Positions 15,885 to 23,337 of a stretch of 55,285 nt of DNA are shown here, piece by piece. The position numbers and the translations under genes were made by a program. The stretch's first letter is position 1; every line of letters starts with the position of its first letter. The notes below the pieces were generated by a model, which was not told the DNA's origin, did no database searches, and saw only the letters and a list, made by a program, of their open reading frames with translations. Origin of the DNA: Candidatus Kaiserbacteria bacterium CG10_big_fil_rev_8_21_14_0_10_47_16 (GTDB lineage: Bacteria > Patescibacteriota > Minisyncoccia > Phycocordibacterales > UBA918); the NCBI GenBank assembly GCA_002773395.1, contig PFBI01000006.1, positions 86,177 to 141,461 on the forward strand. The letters are read 5' to 3'.

Positions 15885-16508
15885 ATGACTGGCTTTCTTT
15901 CAGGTCTCATCACAAAACTCTACCGAGATGAGGAGGTTCTCAAAACTCCTGTGGTGGTTGATGCGTTTCGACGTATTGATCGTATTGATTTTGTCCCCGA
16001 AAAATTTAAAAAAGATGCATACGGTGATTTCCCCCTCCCTATTGGGTATGGGCAATCAACAGTCCGTCCGTACACGGCTGCCTTCATGCTTGAACACCTT
16101 TGTTTGACAAAAGGTCAAACAGTGCTCGAAGTAGGAGCCGGCTCATGCTGGATGGCAGCGCTCATGGGATACATCGTTGGAAACACAGGTCATGTCTATG
16201 CAGTCGAGCGTATTCCTGAACTCACCGCATTTGGAAAGGAAAATCTTGCAAAGTATAATCTCCCGCATGTAGAAGTACTTCCCACAGGAAATACACTCGG
16301 ACTTCCTGAACATTCTCCTTACGACCGAGTTGTCGTGTCTGCAAGCACCGATGTGCTACCACAAGAACTCGTCGAACAGCTCACTGTCGGTGGAATAATG
16401 ATAATTCCCATCGGCCCGTACATTTGTCGTATAACACGCACTTCAGCACAGAACCACACGACTGAGCGCTTCAAAGGATTCGCCTTTGTGCCACTCGTCG
16501 GTTCGTAA
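15885..16508 (+). CDS. pcm: Protein-L-isoaspartate O-methyltransferase-like protein
   Basis: 207 aa. PCMT repairs isoaspartyl residues by SAM-dependent methylation. Landmarks: RIDRIDFVPEKFKKDAYGDFPLPIGYGQSTVRP (family RxxFVP and GxGQTISxP), motif I VLEVGAGSCWMAALMG, VYAVERIPELTAFGKENL, YDRVVVSASTDVLPQELVEQL, GGIMIIPIG. Motif I is EVGAGSCWMA rather than the usual EIGTGSGYQA, so a conserved Gly is replaced by Cys in the SAM loop. A close PCMT-like methyltransferase with another substrate cannot be excluded. No clear Shine-Dalgarno. Confidence 0.85.
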   Translation: MTGFLSGLITKLYRDEEVLKTPVVVDAFRRIDRIDFVPEKFKKDAYGDFPLPIGYGQSTVRPYTAAFMLEHLCLTKGQTVLEVGAGSCWMAALMGYIVGNTGHVYAVERIPELTAFGKENLAKYNLPHVEVLPTGNTLGLPEHSPYDRVVVSASTDVLPQELVEQLTVGGIMIIPIGPYICRITRTSAQNHTTERFKGFAFVPLVGS

Positions 16509-16510
16509 CC

Positions 16511-17044
16511 TTAATTGACGATACGCTTTACCAACTTCTCTCCCACAACATCAAGTGTGAGTGTGGCTGGTGTATTTGGATCCTCATACATTGCCTGCCC
16601 TTCTCCATGAATCATATAATTGATCGTAATGGTAATTCCAGAAACGTCGATACTGGTAATATCGATGCGGTCACCAATCGGGAATGAACTGAGATGTTTT
16701 AGTTTTGCATCAAAGAGTCCAAGGTATAAAAATTCTCCTGAGCCGCCGGAATTATGTGCAAATGGCGCAACGGTGCGTCCATCACTCATTTTTTCTGCTT
16801 TATCCTCAAGCACCACAACGGTACCGCGTTCAGCGTCGCCGTCATTGTATTCCCCCATTGGGTAATTATTGGTTGAACTTGGTGATGTCGTATCAAGGAC
16901 AACGGTAATATCTTTCGTCCCAGGGACAGTGAGCGTTGCCCCCTTAAAAGATTCTGGAGATCCAGAAAACCAGCCTTTATAATAGCCGAATCCTGCTACC
17001 GCAATAAGCGCAACGATGACAATTGCAATAATTCCTTTTTTCAT
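16511..17044 (-). CDS. Hypothetical membrane-anchored exported protein
   Basis: 177 aa with an N-terminal anchor or signal (MKKGIIAIVIVALIAVAGFGYY) and a beta-rich external domain (ATLTVPGTKDITVVLDTTSPSST, GTVVVLEDKAEKMSDGRTVAPF, GEFLYLGLFDAKLKHLSSFPIGDRIDITSIDV). The last segment (TLTLDVVGEKLVKRI) resembles small secreted proteins found repeatedly in reduced genomes, but I cannot name a family. Its ATG overlaps the stop of the upstream prepilin-like fragment (ATGA). Confidence 0.6.
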   Translation of the reverse strand: MKKGIIAIVIVALIAVAGFGYYKGWFSGSPESFKGATLTVPGTKDITVVLDTTSPSSTNNYPMGEYNDGDAERGTVVVLEDKAEKMSDGRTVAPFAHNSGGSGEFLYLGLFDAKLKHLSSFPIGDRIDITSIDVSGITITINYMIHGEGQAMYEDPNTPATLTLDVVGEKLVKRIVN

Positions 17045-17151
17045 ACAAAAAAGTATACCACGCGATTCCTTTTACTTAATACGCCTTTATTGGCAATAAC
17101 GACGAGAAGCTCGATAAGCGTGAACCCGCGACGATAACTATATGCATCCAT
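17041..17151 (-). pseudogene. Prepilin N-terminal remnant
   Basis: A 36-residue reading frame (MDAYSYRRGFTLIELLVVIA, then NKGVLSKRNRVVYFFV). RRGFTLIELLVVIA is a textbook type III/IV prepilin signal: basic residues, Gly before Phe, Thr, and Glu at +5. The hydrophobic stem and the globular domain are lost. The frame ends in an ATGA overlap with the next gene. Most likely a deleted pilin gene whose start is retained. Confidence 0.65.
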
Positions 17152-17300
17152 GTATATAAAAGTGACTTTCATACACATTGTAATCCCCGGCATATGTTCT
17201 GTATATGAGAAAGTACTGGCCACTATGGAGATAAATGTATCCCTCCGTTAGAAACGGTTAAACGTTCATGAAAAATTTTTGTGTACGAAAATGTAACTCG

Positions 17301-17678
17301 TTAGAAACTTACGTACAGAAGATAGAAACCAACAAGTGTGATTGCCCACACGAGAAGTCGTATCATGTTGCGATTGCCTGCAAGTCGTTTCCCCCACTCT
17401 GCCGTCATGTCGGGCATAAAGAGTCGCATCACCCCCTTAAGAAGTGCTGCCCAGACGATAACCGTAACAACGACACGCCATGTTCCGTCCCAGATATTGT
17501 GCATAAGCACCAACGGTACACCTATAAAGAGTGCGACAAACCCGGTTACAAAAATAAAATCTCGTTTTGCGAGTGTCGCAATCAGTGTCTCAACCGCTCG
17601 TGGTCGAACAATCATTGCTATCCCTGTTATCACGAAATAGAGCCCAAATACTTGCGCCAAAAAAATTGAAATGTCCAT
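17301..17678 (-). CDS. Hypothetical integral membrane protein, 125 aa
   Basis: Four predicted membrane segments: FLAQVFGLYFVITGIAMIV, FIFVTGFVALFIGVPLVLM, WRVVVTVIVWAALLKGVMRLF, and IRLLVWAITLVGFYLLYVSF. A short basic loop (RPRAVETLIATLAKRD) follows the first. No Shine-Dalgarno is visible. No family assigned; the four-helix layout with little outside the membrane resembles small conserved inner-membrane proteins of unknown role. Confidence 0.65.
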   Translation of the reverse strand: MDISIFLAQVFGLYFVITGIAMIVRPRAVETLIATLAKRDFIFVTGFVALFIGVPLVLMHNIWDGTWRVVVTVIVWAALLKGVMRLFMPDMTAEWGKRLAGNRNMIRLLVWAITLVGFYLLYVSF

Positions 17679-17767
17679 AGAATACTTAGAATTAGATTAG
17701 TAACTTGCTTCATTACTACGCTCAAACTGTCTATCTATAGTATACCCCGCACCGAGACCGTCTGGGA

Positions 17768-18256
17768 TTATGCCTGTGTTTTTACAAACTTCTTCTTAAA
17801 GCCGTTAAAACAAACGTAAAAGAAAGCAAGAAATCCTATATATATTGTTGCAATTATCCAGAGTGGTGTTTCGTTAAATGGGAGAGTCGAAACAAAGAAT
17901 AGTGCGTACCAAGACCCTCCTGCAAGAATGGGACCGAACCGCATCGGCATAACGTGTTTTGTCATGAGTAATCCGTTAAGAACTACAACACCGATCAAAA
18001 ACCATTGTGCGATATAGACATTCGTCACCACAAACCCTGGCTGCAGTGCAAAGCCGATGAGCGCCAAAATAAGAAGCGCCTGCCCAATGCGCAGAACGTG
18101 GTATACCGTGTGCATAAGGCGTTTTTCAGAAGGATCAATGGTGCCATCTGAAAGTGCGACCATATAAAAAGTAATCGCAAATGTAGAAGAGCCCACTGCC
18201 CACGTCAGCCCGAGACTAAATAAAACGTCGATGATGATTGGAAACATTGTTTGCAT
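17768..18256 (-). CDS. Hypothetical integral membrane protein, 162 aa
   Basis: About five membrane segments starting MQTMFPIIIDVLFSLGLTWAVGSSTFAITFYMV. An acidic-basic loop (DGTIDPSEKRLMHTVYHVLR) follows the first pair. The C-terminus is Lys-rich (NGFKKKFVKTQA). It lies between the exchanger and the 125-aa membrane protein, all on the minus strand with gaps of 60-90 nt. I recognise no family. Confidence 0.6.
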   Translation of the reverse strand: MQTMFPIIIDVLFSLGLTWAVGSSTFAITFYMVALSDGTIDPSEKRLMHTVYHVLRIGQALLILALIGFALQPGFVVTNVYIAQWFLIGVVVLNGLLMTKHVMPMRFGPILAGGSWYALFFVSTLPFNETPLWIIATIYIGFLAFFYVCFNGFKKKFVKTQA

Positions 18257-18318
18257 ATACCCATTAGCGTAGCGTGTACGTACAAAAATACAATGCCGTC
18301 TTGGGTACTCCTGTGGGA

Positions 18319-19284
18319 TTACTGCCCGACGATTGCAGCGATACTGATTGTTTGTGCCAGAATAAAGAGAACATAGAAGCTAAAGAGAACGATACCTTCC
18401 CGCCTTGAAAGTGTGCATTTTGAACGAACGAAGATAGCAAGGAGTACAAACCCGAAGCACATCAGTATCGCGGTAACGAGGAATTGTTCCGAAGCAATGG
18501 TAAACGTGCCGTTTGCGAGCACAAGAAATGCAAAGATTGGAGTGTTAGTCACCGCTGAACCAAGATAGTTCCCAAACGCAATCGCCTTCTGTTTTTTCCG
18601 AAGCGCCTGCACTGCCACCATAATCTCAGGCACGTTGGTCCCAATGGAAAGGAGTACGAGCCCGATAATAGATTGCGGGACAGAGAGTGCGGTTGCAAAA
18701 TATACAGACTCAGTCACTAGGATATGACCCGCAAAGAATATGACGACGGCACCGATGACTGTTTTTGTTATATAAAACCATAACCGCGATGTTGTCTCTG
18801 GTTCTGGTATCTCTATTTCCACATCCTGTATCTGCGGCTGATTACGGATTGCAAAGAGAAGCGTGACGTACGCAGCGAGGAGCAGGAAACCTTCTTGCCT
18901 CGTGACACTACCATCGATAACAAAAAGTACCGGAAGGACCGATACGAGCAATGCGAGTATCAAATTTCGGTCAGTGAGCGTATTCTTAAGCTCAATCTTA
19001 CCTGAAGCAACCGCAAGAAGCGGCACAATGAGAAGCAAAATAACAAACGATGCGCCAACAAGATTCCCTACCGAAACTTGCGGTACTCCTTCGAGTGAAG
19101 CATTAACGGCAACTGAAATTTCACTAATGGAGGTAAAGAACCCGAGAATAAAAAAGGCGACCACAAAGCCACTTTTATTAATATGGCGAGCGATTTGATT
19201 CACGGTCTCAATGAGACTACCGCTGAAATACCAAATAACAGCAAGCGAAGTGAGGAATAGTACGACGTGCACAATTGCGTCCAT
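18319..19284 (-). CDS. CaCA-family cation exchanger (Na+/Ca2+ exchanger-like)
   Basis: About 321 aa and ten membrane helices in two inverted halves. Both alpha repeats are visible: GFFTSISEISVAVNASLEGVPQVSVGNLVGASF (first) and SIGTNVPEIMVAVQALRKKQKAIAFGNYLGSAVTNT (second), each with the acidic residue (SE, PE) and the GN motif that line the ion path. The family exchanges Ca2+ or other cations for Na+ or H+ at the cytoplasmic membrane. The central loop is acidic (QDVEIEIPEPET). ATG 19284 is used; an in-frame GTG lies two codons earlier. Confidence 0.88.
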   Translation of the reverse strand: MDAIVHVVLFLTSLAVIWYFSGSLIETVNQIARHINKSGFVVAFFILGFFTSISEISVAVNASLEGVPQVSVGNLVGASFVILLLIVPLLAVASGKIELKNTLTDRNLILALLVSVLPVLFVIDGSVTRQEGFLLLAAYVTLLFAIRNQPQIQDVEIEIPEPETTSRLWFYITKTVIGAVVIFFAGHILVTESVYFATALSVPQSIIGLVLLSIGTNVPEIMVAVQALRKKQKAIAFGNYLGSAVTNTPIFAFLVLANGTFTIASEQFLVTAILMCFGFVLLAIFVRSKCTLSRREGIVLFSFYVLFILAQTISIAAIVGQ

Positions 19285-19387
19285 ATCCACAACGATACCA
19301 TACCGCTCTGTATGTGCTGAACGTATATACCAAAACAGAGGACCTTGCTAAATGCAAAATCCTCTGCGGCGGTCTCCACGGAGAAGC

Positions 19388-19531
19388 CTATTGGATAGTC
19401 TCCTGAAGAGACATCTGTACTAATCCCTGCCGAACAACCGGGTCAGAAATTGTTAGACCATTATTTTGAGCGATTTCAAACGCTCGTTTTCGTTCAGAGA
19501 ACGATGTGTTGTGAATAGTATCTTTGTGCAT
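19388..19531 (-). CDS. Possible small protein, 47 aa
   Basis: The frame reads MHKDTIHNTSFSERKRAFEI followed by AQNNGLTISDPVVRQGLVQ and ends MSLQETIQ. The composition is that of a folded, helical soluble peptide rather than random sequence. There is no well-placed Shine-Dalgarno (a GGAG lies about 16 nt upstream). It fills most of the otherwise empty stretch between the exchanger and the GlsB-type gene. Function unknown. Confidence 0.4.
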   Translation of the reverse strand: MHKDTIHNTSFSERKRAFEIAQNNGLTISDPVVRQGLVQMSLQETIQ

Positions 19532-19575
19532 ACGTATGTTGCATTAGACATCTCCTGGCCTCCCACGGTAATACC

Positions 19576-19827
19576 TTACGAAGAGGTAACCATTTTTGTA
19601 AGCCACAATAGAATGACAGCACCGAGTACTGAGACTACCAGACTATAGAGGTTGAACCCTGTGATACCTGCGCCTCCAAAGAAGTTGAAGACGAGTCCAC
19701 CGATAAATGCGCCGATTATTCCTACAACAATGTTGAGGAATATACCTTGATTTCCATCTGTGTGCATAACGAGCGACGCGATCCAACCTGCAATACCTCC
19801 AAGAATGACCCATGCTAGAATTCCCAT
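19576..19827 (-). CDS. GlsB/YeaQ/YmgE family small membrane protein
   Basis: 83 aa. It begins MGILAWVILGGIAGWIASLVM and has the family's three Gly-rich helices (LNIVVGIIGAFIGGLVFNFF, YSLVVSVLGAVILLWL). The family is described as transglycosylase-associated or general stress membrane protein; the molecular role is not settled. The HTDGNQGIFLNI loop matches the family's conserved segment after the first helix. The 190 nt downstream on the plus strand (19828-20017) are AT-rich with promoter-like boxes and no gene. Confidence 0.9.
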   Translation of the reverse strand: MGILAWVILGGIAGWIASLVMHTDGNQGIFLNIVVGIIGAFIGGLVFNFFGGAGITGFNLYSLVVSVLGAVILLWLTKMVTSS

Positions 19828-20017
19828 AGTAATATAATTGATTATTGATGAGCGACGTATGCACCCTGCATATCGTCACCAACCAAATTTTAATATAATG
19901 ATAATGTCGATCTTCGCTTTATATTATACGGACACTCCATGAAGAAATGATGAAAATTAGCTCGCGGCAACGTACGCAAATTTCATATATATACCAAAAC
20001 AGGTGCTTCTCTACTCT

Positions 20018-20341
20018 TTACGCATCAATCTTTGCAGCGAGAATGAAATCGTTGTTTGAAAGTCCTAGAATAGCGTGCGTTGAGAGATCAATCCGCACGT
20101 TCTTGTAGTCCGTAAGGTGAATGTCAGGATGATGTCCTTCTGATTCAGCGATTTCGCCTACCCTATTCACAAATGCTAATGCTTCCTTAAAATCTGCAAA
20201 GGTATACGAACGACTAATAGTCTTTGTGTCTTCAGAGACACTCCAGTCTGGAATTTGAGTAAGGAGAATATCTGCTTCCACCTTATTAAGCGGAAGTACG
20301 CCACCTTCACACGCTTCACATTTTTGTTGAGTAAGTTCCAT
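20018..20341 (-). CDS. phhB: 4a-hydroxytetrahydrobiopterin dehydratase
   Basis: 107 aa. Dehydrates pterin-4a-carbinolamine after aromatic hydroxylase turnover. The active-site His pair and following strand are visible in SEGHHPDIHLTDYKNVRIDLSTHAILGLSNNDFILAAKID, which matches the family. The N-terminus has a CEAC pair (QKCEACEGG) found in many bacterial members. No aromatic amino acid hydroxylase is in the window, so its substrate source is unknown. It follows the MliC-domain gene with an 11-nt gap. Confidence 0.93.
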   Translation of the reverse strand: MELTQQKCEACEGGVLPLNKVEADILLTQIPDWSVSEDTKTISRSYTFADFKEALAFVNRVGEIAESEGHHPDIHLTDYKNVRIDLSTHAILGLSNNDFILAAKIDA

Positions 20342-20352
20342 AACGTAACCGG

Positions 20353-21300
20353 TTATCGACTCACAACGATCGTACGGCGGATAGTGTCGAAAGCTGCAGT
20401 CAAAGCTGCTGCATCAAACTCAGTTACGGTCCCTTCTGGGTAGTTCTGGAGAACGCCATAGTGTACAAAGTATCGAACAGCCATACACGGATTGATACCA
20501 GGGAGCGCAAAGACTGTTTCCTCATATCGATTCCCTGCGCCTGCACCACTTGATGTTGCTACGGAATACGTTGTATCACCGTCATTAAGAGAGACTGCCG
20601 TATACTCACCATCGAGGAACATGCCCGCGTCACACGTTGTAGCGTCCGGAATCGTTTCAATACTGAAGTAACTGTCTGCAGAAAGGTTGGTTCCCGTCGC
20701 CATTTGCGTTGGAATTGCAAACTTCACTCCGTAAATGCTCGTATCAGGGTTCATTTGGTATACGTACGATTCATCAACGCGGTAATCCGCAGACAATCCT
20801 TCAGATGTTGACGCGACAAGACCAGGGAATCGGAGTGTTACACCGAGACCACCACTGTGGTACACCGCATCGAGATCAGATCCTTCTGATACATCCGCAA
20901 TACGCACACATCCGAGGTATGTGTTCTGTTCGTTGTTTTCAAGTACGATGGCACCGTTGCCTTTTGACCAGAATACAAATGATTCATTTTCATTTGCGTA
21001 CCGTACGCCATCTGCAGAAATAGTTTGATCTAAATCAAATGTCCGTCCATCACTCAACACTACATGTACAGATCCTGTAGGAACTGGCGGCTCACCCGGA
21101 GTTGAGGTTGCGGGCGCGTCACCTTGGTAGAGCGTTGCTGCAATTGTTGCACCTTCGTTACATGCGTATGCAATGTTTACACCAGTCGGAACAGTTGTTG
21201 CATCCTGTGAATCATCAACACCCTGTGACACCATGTAATACCACCAACCTGCGAAGATAATAATGAGTAAGAGGAGACTAAAAAAGACTATTTTTTTCAT
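20353..21300 (-). CDS. Membrane-anchored protein with MliC-like lysozyme-inhibitor domain
   Basis: About 315 aa. An N-terminal anchor (KKIVFFSLLLLIIIFAGWWYYM), a linker, then a segment (about 45-135) with MliC features: YACNEGATIAATLY, VHVVLSDGRTFDLDQ, SADGVRYANENESFVFWSKGNGAIVLENN, and a closing C in YLGCV. MliC proteins inhibit C-type lysozyme. The C-terminal 170 residues are a second beta-rich domain with paired Cys (TTCDAGMF, NPCMAVRYFV) that I cannot name. An extended -10 box lies 8 nt before ATG 21300. Protection of the cell wall from host or neighbour lysozyme is an inference. Confidence 0.75.
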   Translation of the reverse strand: MKKIVFFSLLLLIIIFAGWWYYMVSQGVDDSQDATTVPTGVNIAYACNEGATIAATLYQGDAPATSTPGEPPVPTGSVHVVLSDGRTFDLDQTISADGVRYANENESFVFWSKGNGAIVLENNEQNTYLGCVRIADVSEGSDLDAVYHSGGLGVTLRFPGLVASTSEGLSADYRVDESYVYQMNPDTSIYGVKFAIPTQMATGTNLSADSYFSIETIPDATTCDAGMFLDGEYTAVSLNDGDTTYSVATSSGAGAGNRYEETVFALPGINPCMAVRYFVHYGVLQNYPEGTVTEFDAAALTAAFDTIRRTIVVSR

Positions 21301-21308
21301 ATACACCT

Positions 21309-21317
21309 AGTATAGCA
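21309..21317 (-). promoter_or_regulatory. Extended -10 promoter of the MliC-domain gene
   Basis: TGC-TATACT on the minus strand, 8 nt before ATG 21300; the predicted transcript is leaderless. Confidence 0.55.
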
Positions 21318-21407
21318 ATATTGGACCAACTCGGACAGCGTGCTCGAAAGTGACAAAATCGTCTATATGCGATATGCTCCAAAACGGACAGAAGGAGGGT
21401 CCTCAGT

Positions 21408-21578
21408 ATGGCGCAGAAATCAATGCGTATGGCAGAAAGGTTCGGCCAAGACTGGGCCGAACAACATCCGACCGACAACAATATTCAAACTCGGCCGGCG
21501 TACGACCGCACGCAGAAGTGGCAACGCGAGCCGCAGAAGAAGCCGAAGGATTTCCGGAAGGGATCCACCGACGAATAA
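21408..21578 (+). CDS. Hypothetical small protein, 56 aa
   Basis: Starts MAQKSMRMAERFGQDWAEQH and ends KKPKDFRKGSTDE. Very hydrophilic and rich in Gln, Arg, Lys, Asp and Pro, so probably disordered or nucleic-acid-bound. GGAGGG lies 8-9 nt upstream and a strong terminator 25 nt downstream, which together make this a convincing gene although it is short. Two longer overlapping frames on the same strand lack such signals. Monocistronic; function unknown. Confidence 0.7.
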   Translation: MAQKSMRMAERFGQDWAEQHPTDNNIQTRPAYDRTQKWQREPQKKPKDFRKGSTDE

Positions 21579-21602
21579 GTTCCTAAATTTGAAGGTTTTC
21601 AC

Positions 21603-21638
21603 GGGCCGCAAGCGAATGCTTGCGGCCCAGTTGTTTTT
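21603..21638 (+). terminator. Terminator of the 56-aa gene
   Basis: Perfect 11-bp stem GGGCCGCAAGC/GCTTGCGGCCC, loop GAAT, then AGTTGTTTTT. Confidence 0.92.
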
Positions 21639-21744
21639 AAGCCATATTTTCATAGTTATCCACACCTCCCTACTCTTGACTTGACAATATTTTAATATAT
21701 GCGATAATATCCGCAGGTTCAACAACAACACATAGGGGGCTTTC

Positions 21745-22326
21745 ATGCGCCGCTACATCGTTCTTCTCATCACCTATCTTTCTTTCCACACCTTCACCAC
21801 AGCGGCGCAGGCACAAGAATTGGTTGTAGCGTCTCTCGACACTACAACCTCCGCTGAGGCAACCAGCCTCAACACTTCTTCCCTTTTCCTCGCACACAGC
21901 GAGGCAGCCGCCACAGACAACCACAAACCAATCATCGAGTGGATCTTGGTCCGTGGTGGATCAGATCCAGACGAGGTCAAGCGCCTCACCGAGCTTCGGC
22001 TCGCGTACGGTGTCCTCGACACCACCATTTCGGAGGCGGTCGCCGAGACCGCCAGCGAAGACGCCTACGCCTACCGGCCACGCGCCGTCGCTGGCAAACA
22101 CTTCAATCCGGATCCCGATCCGGATTGGAAAAACTTTTGGAATCCCGGAATGAGAGGCAATATCGAGGGCAAGGAAACTGCCGTGCAATGGTCTCTCGAG
22201 CTCGACGAAATCGAACGCGCCGACCTAGATACCAAGGAATACGACGGCAATCCGTTCAAGTGGAATGCCGGACTGTTCCTCACCTTCGGCAAGAAATACA
22301 GAGAAGCGGTGACGCGTCTCTACTAA
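21745..22326 (+). CDS. Secreted hypothetical protein, 193 aa
   Basis: A signal peptide (about 1-23, MRRYIVLLITYLSFHTFTTA then AQA) precedes a mature, soluble, acidic protein. A 50-residue Thr/Ser/Ala-rich stretch is followed by a conserved-looking core (PIIEWILVRGGSDPDEVKRLTELRLAYGVL) and a DPDPDWKNFWNPGMRG segment with clustered Asp, Pro and Trp. No family recognised. AGGGGG lies 5 nt before the ATG and a terminator follows, so it is a single-gene SD-led unit. Codon use appears richer in G+C than in the neighbouring core genes. Confidence 0.7.
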   Translation: MRRYIVLLITYLSFHTFTTAAQAQELVVASLDTTTSAEATSLNTSSLFLAHSEAAATDNHKPIIEWILVRGGSDPDEVKRLTELRLAYGVLDTTISEAVAETASEDAYAYRPRAVAGKHFNPDPDPDWKNFWNPGMRGNIEGKETAVQWSLELDEIERADLDTKEYDGNPFKWNAGLFLTFGKKYREAVTRLY

Positions 22327-22384
22327 GAAACCCGCCTACCGGCAAAAGAAAAGATTAAGATGAGTTCCCAGTTCACGACGAACT

Positions 22385-22419
22385 AGCCCGAGTGTCATAC
22401 CAGACACTTCGGGCTTTTT
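22385..22419 (+). terminator. Terminator of the secreted 193-aa gene
   Basis: AGCCCGAGTGTC pairs with GACACTTCGGGCT (one bulge), loop ATACCA, followed by TTTTTC. Confidence 0.85.
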
Positions 22420-22432
22420 CTATGCCAAAATT

Positions 22433-22741
22433 TTATATAAGGATATCAATAGTGAAGGTCACCTCATCATCTTCATAAATATCTTCTGCTTTGCGCACTT
22501 TTACTTTGAGTGGGAGCAGATACGTGCCTGAACGTGAGTCCGGAAATATTGAAGTCTTCCACGATGTCTTCCCGAGTTTCACCATAACGGGCAGTGATCC
22601 AAATCCTCGACGATTCTTTCCATACAGCTCGGTGATTTCACTTGCCAGCTTCTTATCAATCCCCGCAAAATGCCACGCGGCCATATCCCCCGGCCACAGC
22701 CACACCTTTGAAGTAATAGTGAATTTCTTCTTCCGTTTCAT
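22433..22741 (-). CDS. DUF1905 domain protein
   Basis: 102 aa. The pattern KFTITSKVWLWPGDMAAWHFAGI, GFGSLPVMVKLGKTSWKTSIFPDSRSGTYLLPLKVKVRKAEDI and DDEVTFTIDI matches the small beta-barrel DUF1905 family, whose role is unknown. Members are often fused to or near YdeI-like proteins, not seen here. An extended -10 (TGT-TAGAAT) lies 11 nt upstream of the ATG and there is no Shine-Dalgarno. Confidence 0.85.
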   Translation of the reverse strand: MKRKKKFTITSKVWLWPGDMAAWHFAGIDKKLASEITELYGKNRRGFGSLPVMVKLGKTSWKTSIFPDSRSGTYLLPLKVKVRKAEDIYEDDEVTFTIDILI

Positions 22742-22752
22742 ACGATAGAGAT

Positions 22753-22761
22753 ATTCTAACA
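22753..22761 (-). promoter_or_regulatory. Extended -10 promoter of the DUF1905 gene
   Basis: TGT-TAGAAT on the minus strand, 11 nt before ATG 22741. Confidence 0.45.
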
Positions 22762-22835
22762 GACCCCCAAATCGAGTGCTGAAAAATAGAAATAAATATG
22801 CTACTGTACTAATCGCGCCACGGCGCTTCCTATAT

Positions 22836-22960
22836 TGCCGGTTCGTCTAATGGTAAGCAAAGCTTCCTGTCATCGCTCGCTCGGTCATGGGAGAGTCCAA
22901 CTCTCCCGCGACGCTCGCTTGCTCGACAGTAGGACTCCTCGCCCTCCCATTAGACGAACA
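22836..22960 (+). repeat. tRNA-Gln-derived inverted-repeat element
   Basis: Begins with an exact copy of the tRNA-Gln 5' end (TGCCGGTTCGTCTAATGGTA, 22836-22855). It ends with the inverse of its D-arm region: GTTCGTCTAATGG (22841-22853) pairs with CCATTAGACGAAC (22948-22960). Inside are GGGAGAGT/ACTCTCCC, a CGCTCGCT direct repeat and a GTAGGACTC block also found in the tRNA. The element looks like a tRNA copy interrupted by a foldable insert. No coding function. Confidence 0.7.
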
Positions 22961-22989
22961 AGCATAGAGAAAATATATAGGGATTACAT

Positions 22990-23060
22990 TGCCGGTTCGT
23001 CTAATGGTAGGACTCTGGTTTCTGGTACCAGCTATTGGGGTTCGAGTCCCTGACCGGCAG
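22990..23060 (+). tRNA. tRNA-Gln (CTG)
   Basis: Acceptor TGCCGGT/ACCGGCA with discriminator G, anticodon stem CTGGT/ACCAG, loop TTCTGGT (anticodon CTG), T loop TTCGAGT. No CCA is encoded (CTA follows). The 5' leader and the 3' trailer both contain sequences complementary to parts of this tRNA (22948-22960 and 23105-23122). Confidence 0.92.
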
Positions 23061-23062
23061 CT

Positions 23063-23102
23063 ACAACAAAAATGCACAGCTTCTGCTGTGCATTTTTGTT
23101 GT
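23063..23102 (+). terminator. Strong terminator hairpin after tRNA-Gln
   Basis: A perfect 18-bp stem ACAACAAAAATGCACAGC/GCTGTGCATTTTTGTTGT, loop TTCT. The complementarity resumes beyond a TA bulge, because 23105-23122 is the exact inverse of the tRNA 3' end (23046-23063). Confidence 0.85.
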
Positions 23103-23104
23103 TA

Positions 23105-23240
23105 TAGCTGCCGGTCAGGGACGAGAAAGGCGGAAGAAAACAGTCCAGTGGACTGTTTTCTGAGCCGGGGTCGAGAACACTTAGTAGATTATGAGCAAGC
23201 GATATAATTACTTAGTGATTCGTGACCGAGTCCCTGACCG
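23105..23240 (+). repeat. Degenerate tRNA-Gln 3'-end copies
   Basis: Contains an 18-nt inverted copy of the tRNA 3' end (TAGCTGCCGGTCAGGGAC, 23105-23122), a 25-nt palindrome centred at 23148 (GAAAACAGTCCA/TGGACTGTTTTC), and a 14-nt direct copy CGAGTCCCTGACCG (23227-23240) of tRNA positions 23043-23056. The direct copy resembles an integration scar. Apart from an AT-rich stretch, 23241-23337 holds nothing recognisable. Confidence 0.65.
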
Positions 23241-23337
23241 ACAACCTGTACTGAAGCTGTGAGAATCGAGTCCTTATAAAAACCGACAAAAGAACTTTAC
23301 TTAATGAAATATTCATTATATAAGTCTTAGAAGACCC

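Noticed and set aside
22847-23077. Reading frames on either strand over the tRNA-Gln locus
   Set aside because: They translate tRNA and its repeats and have no ribosome-binding site.
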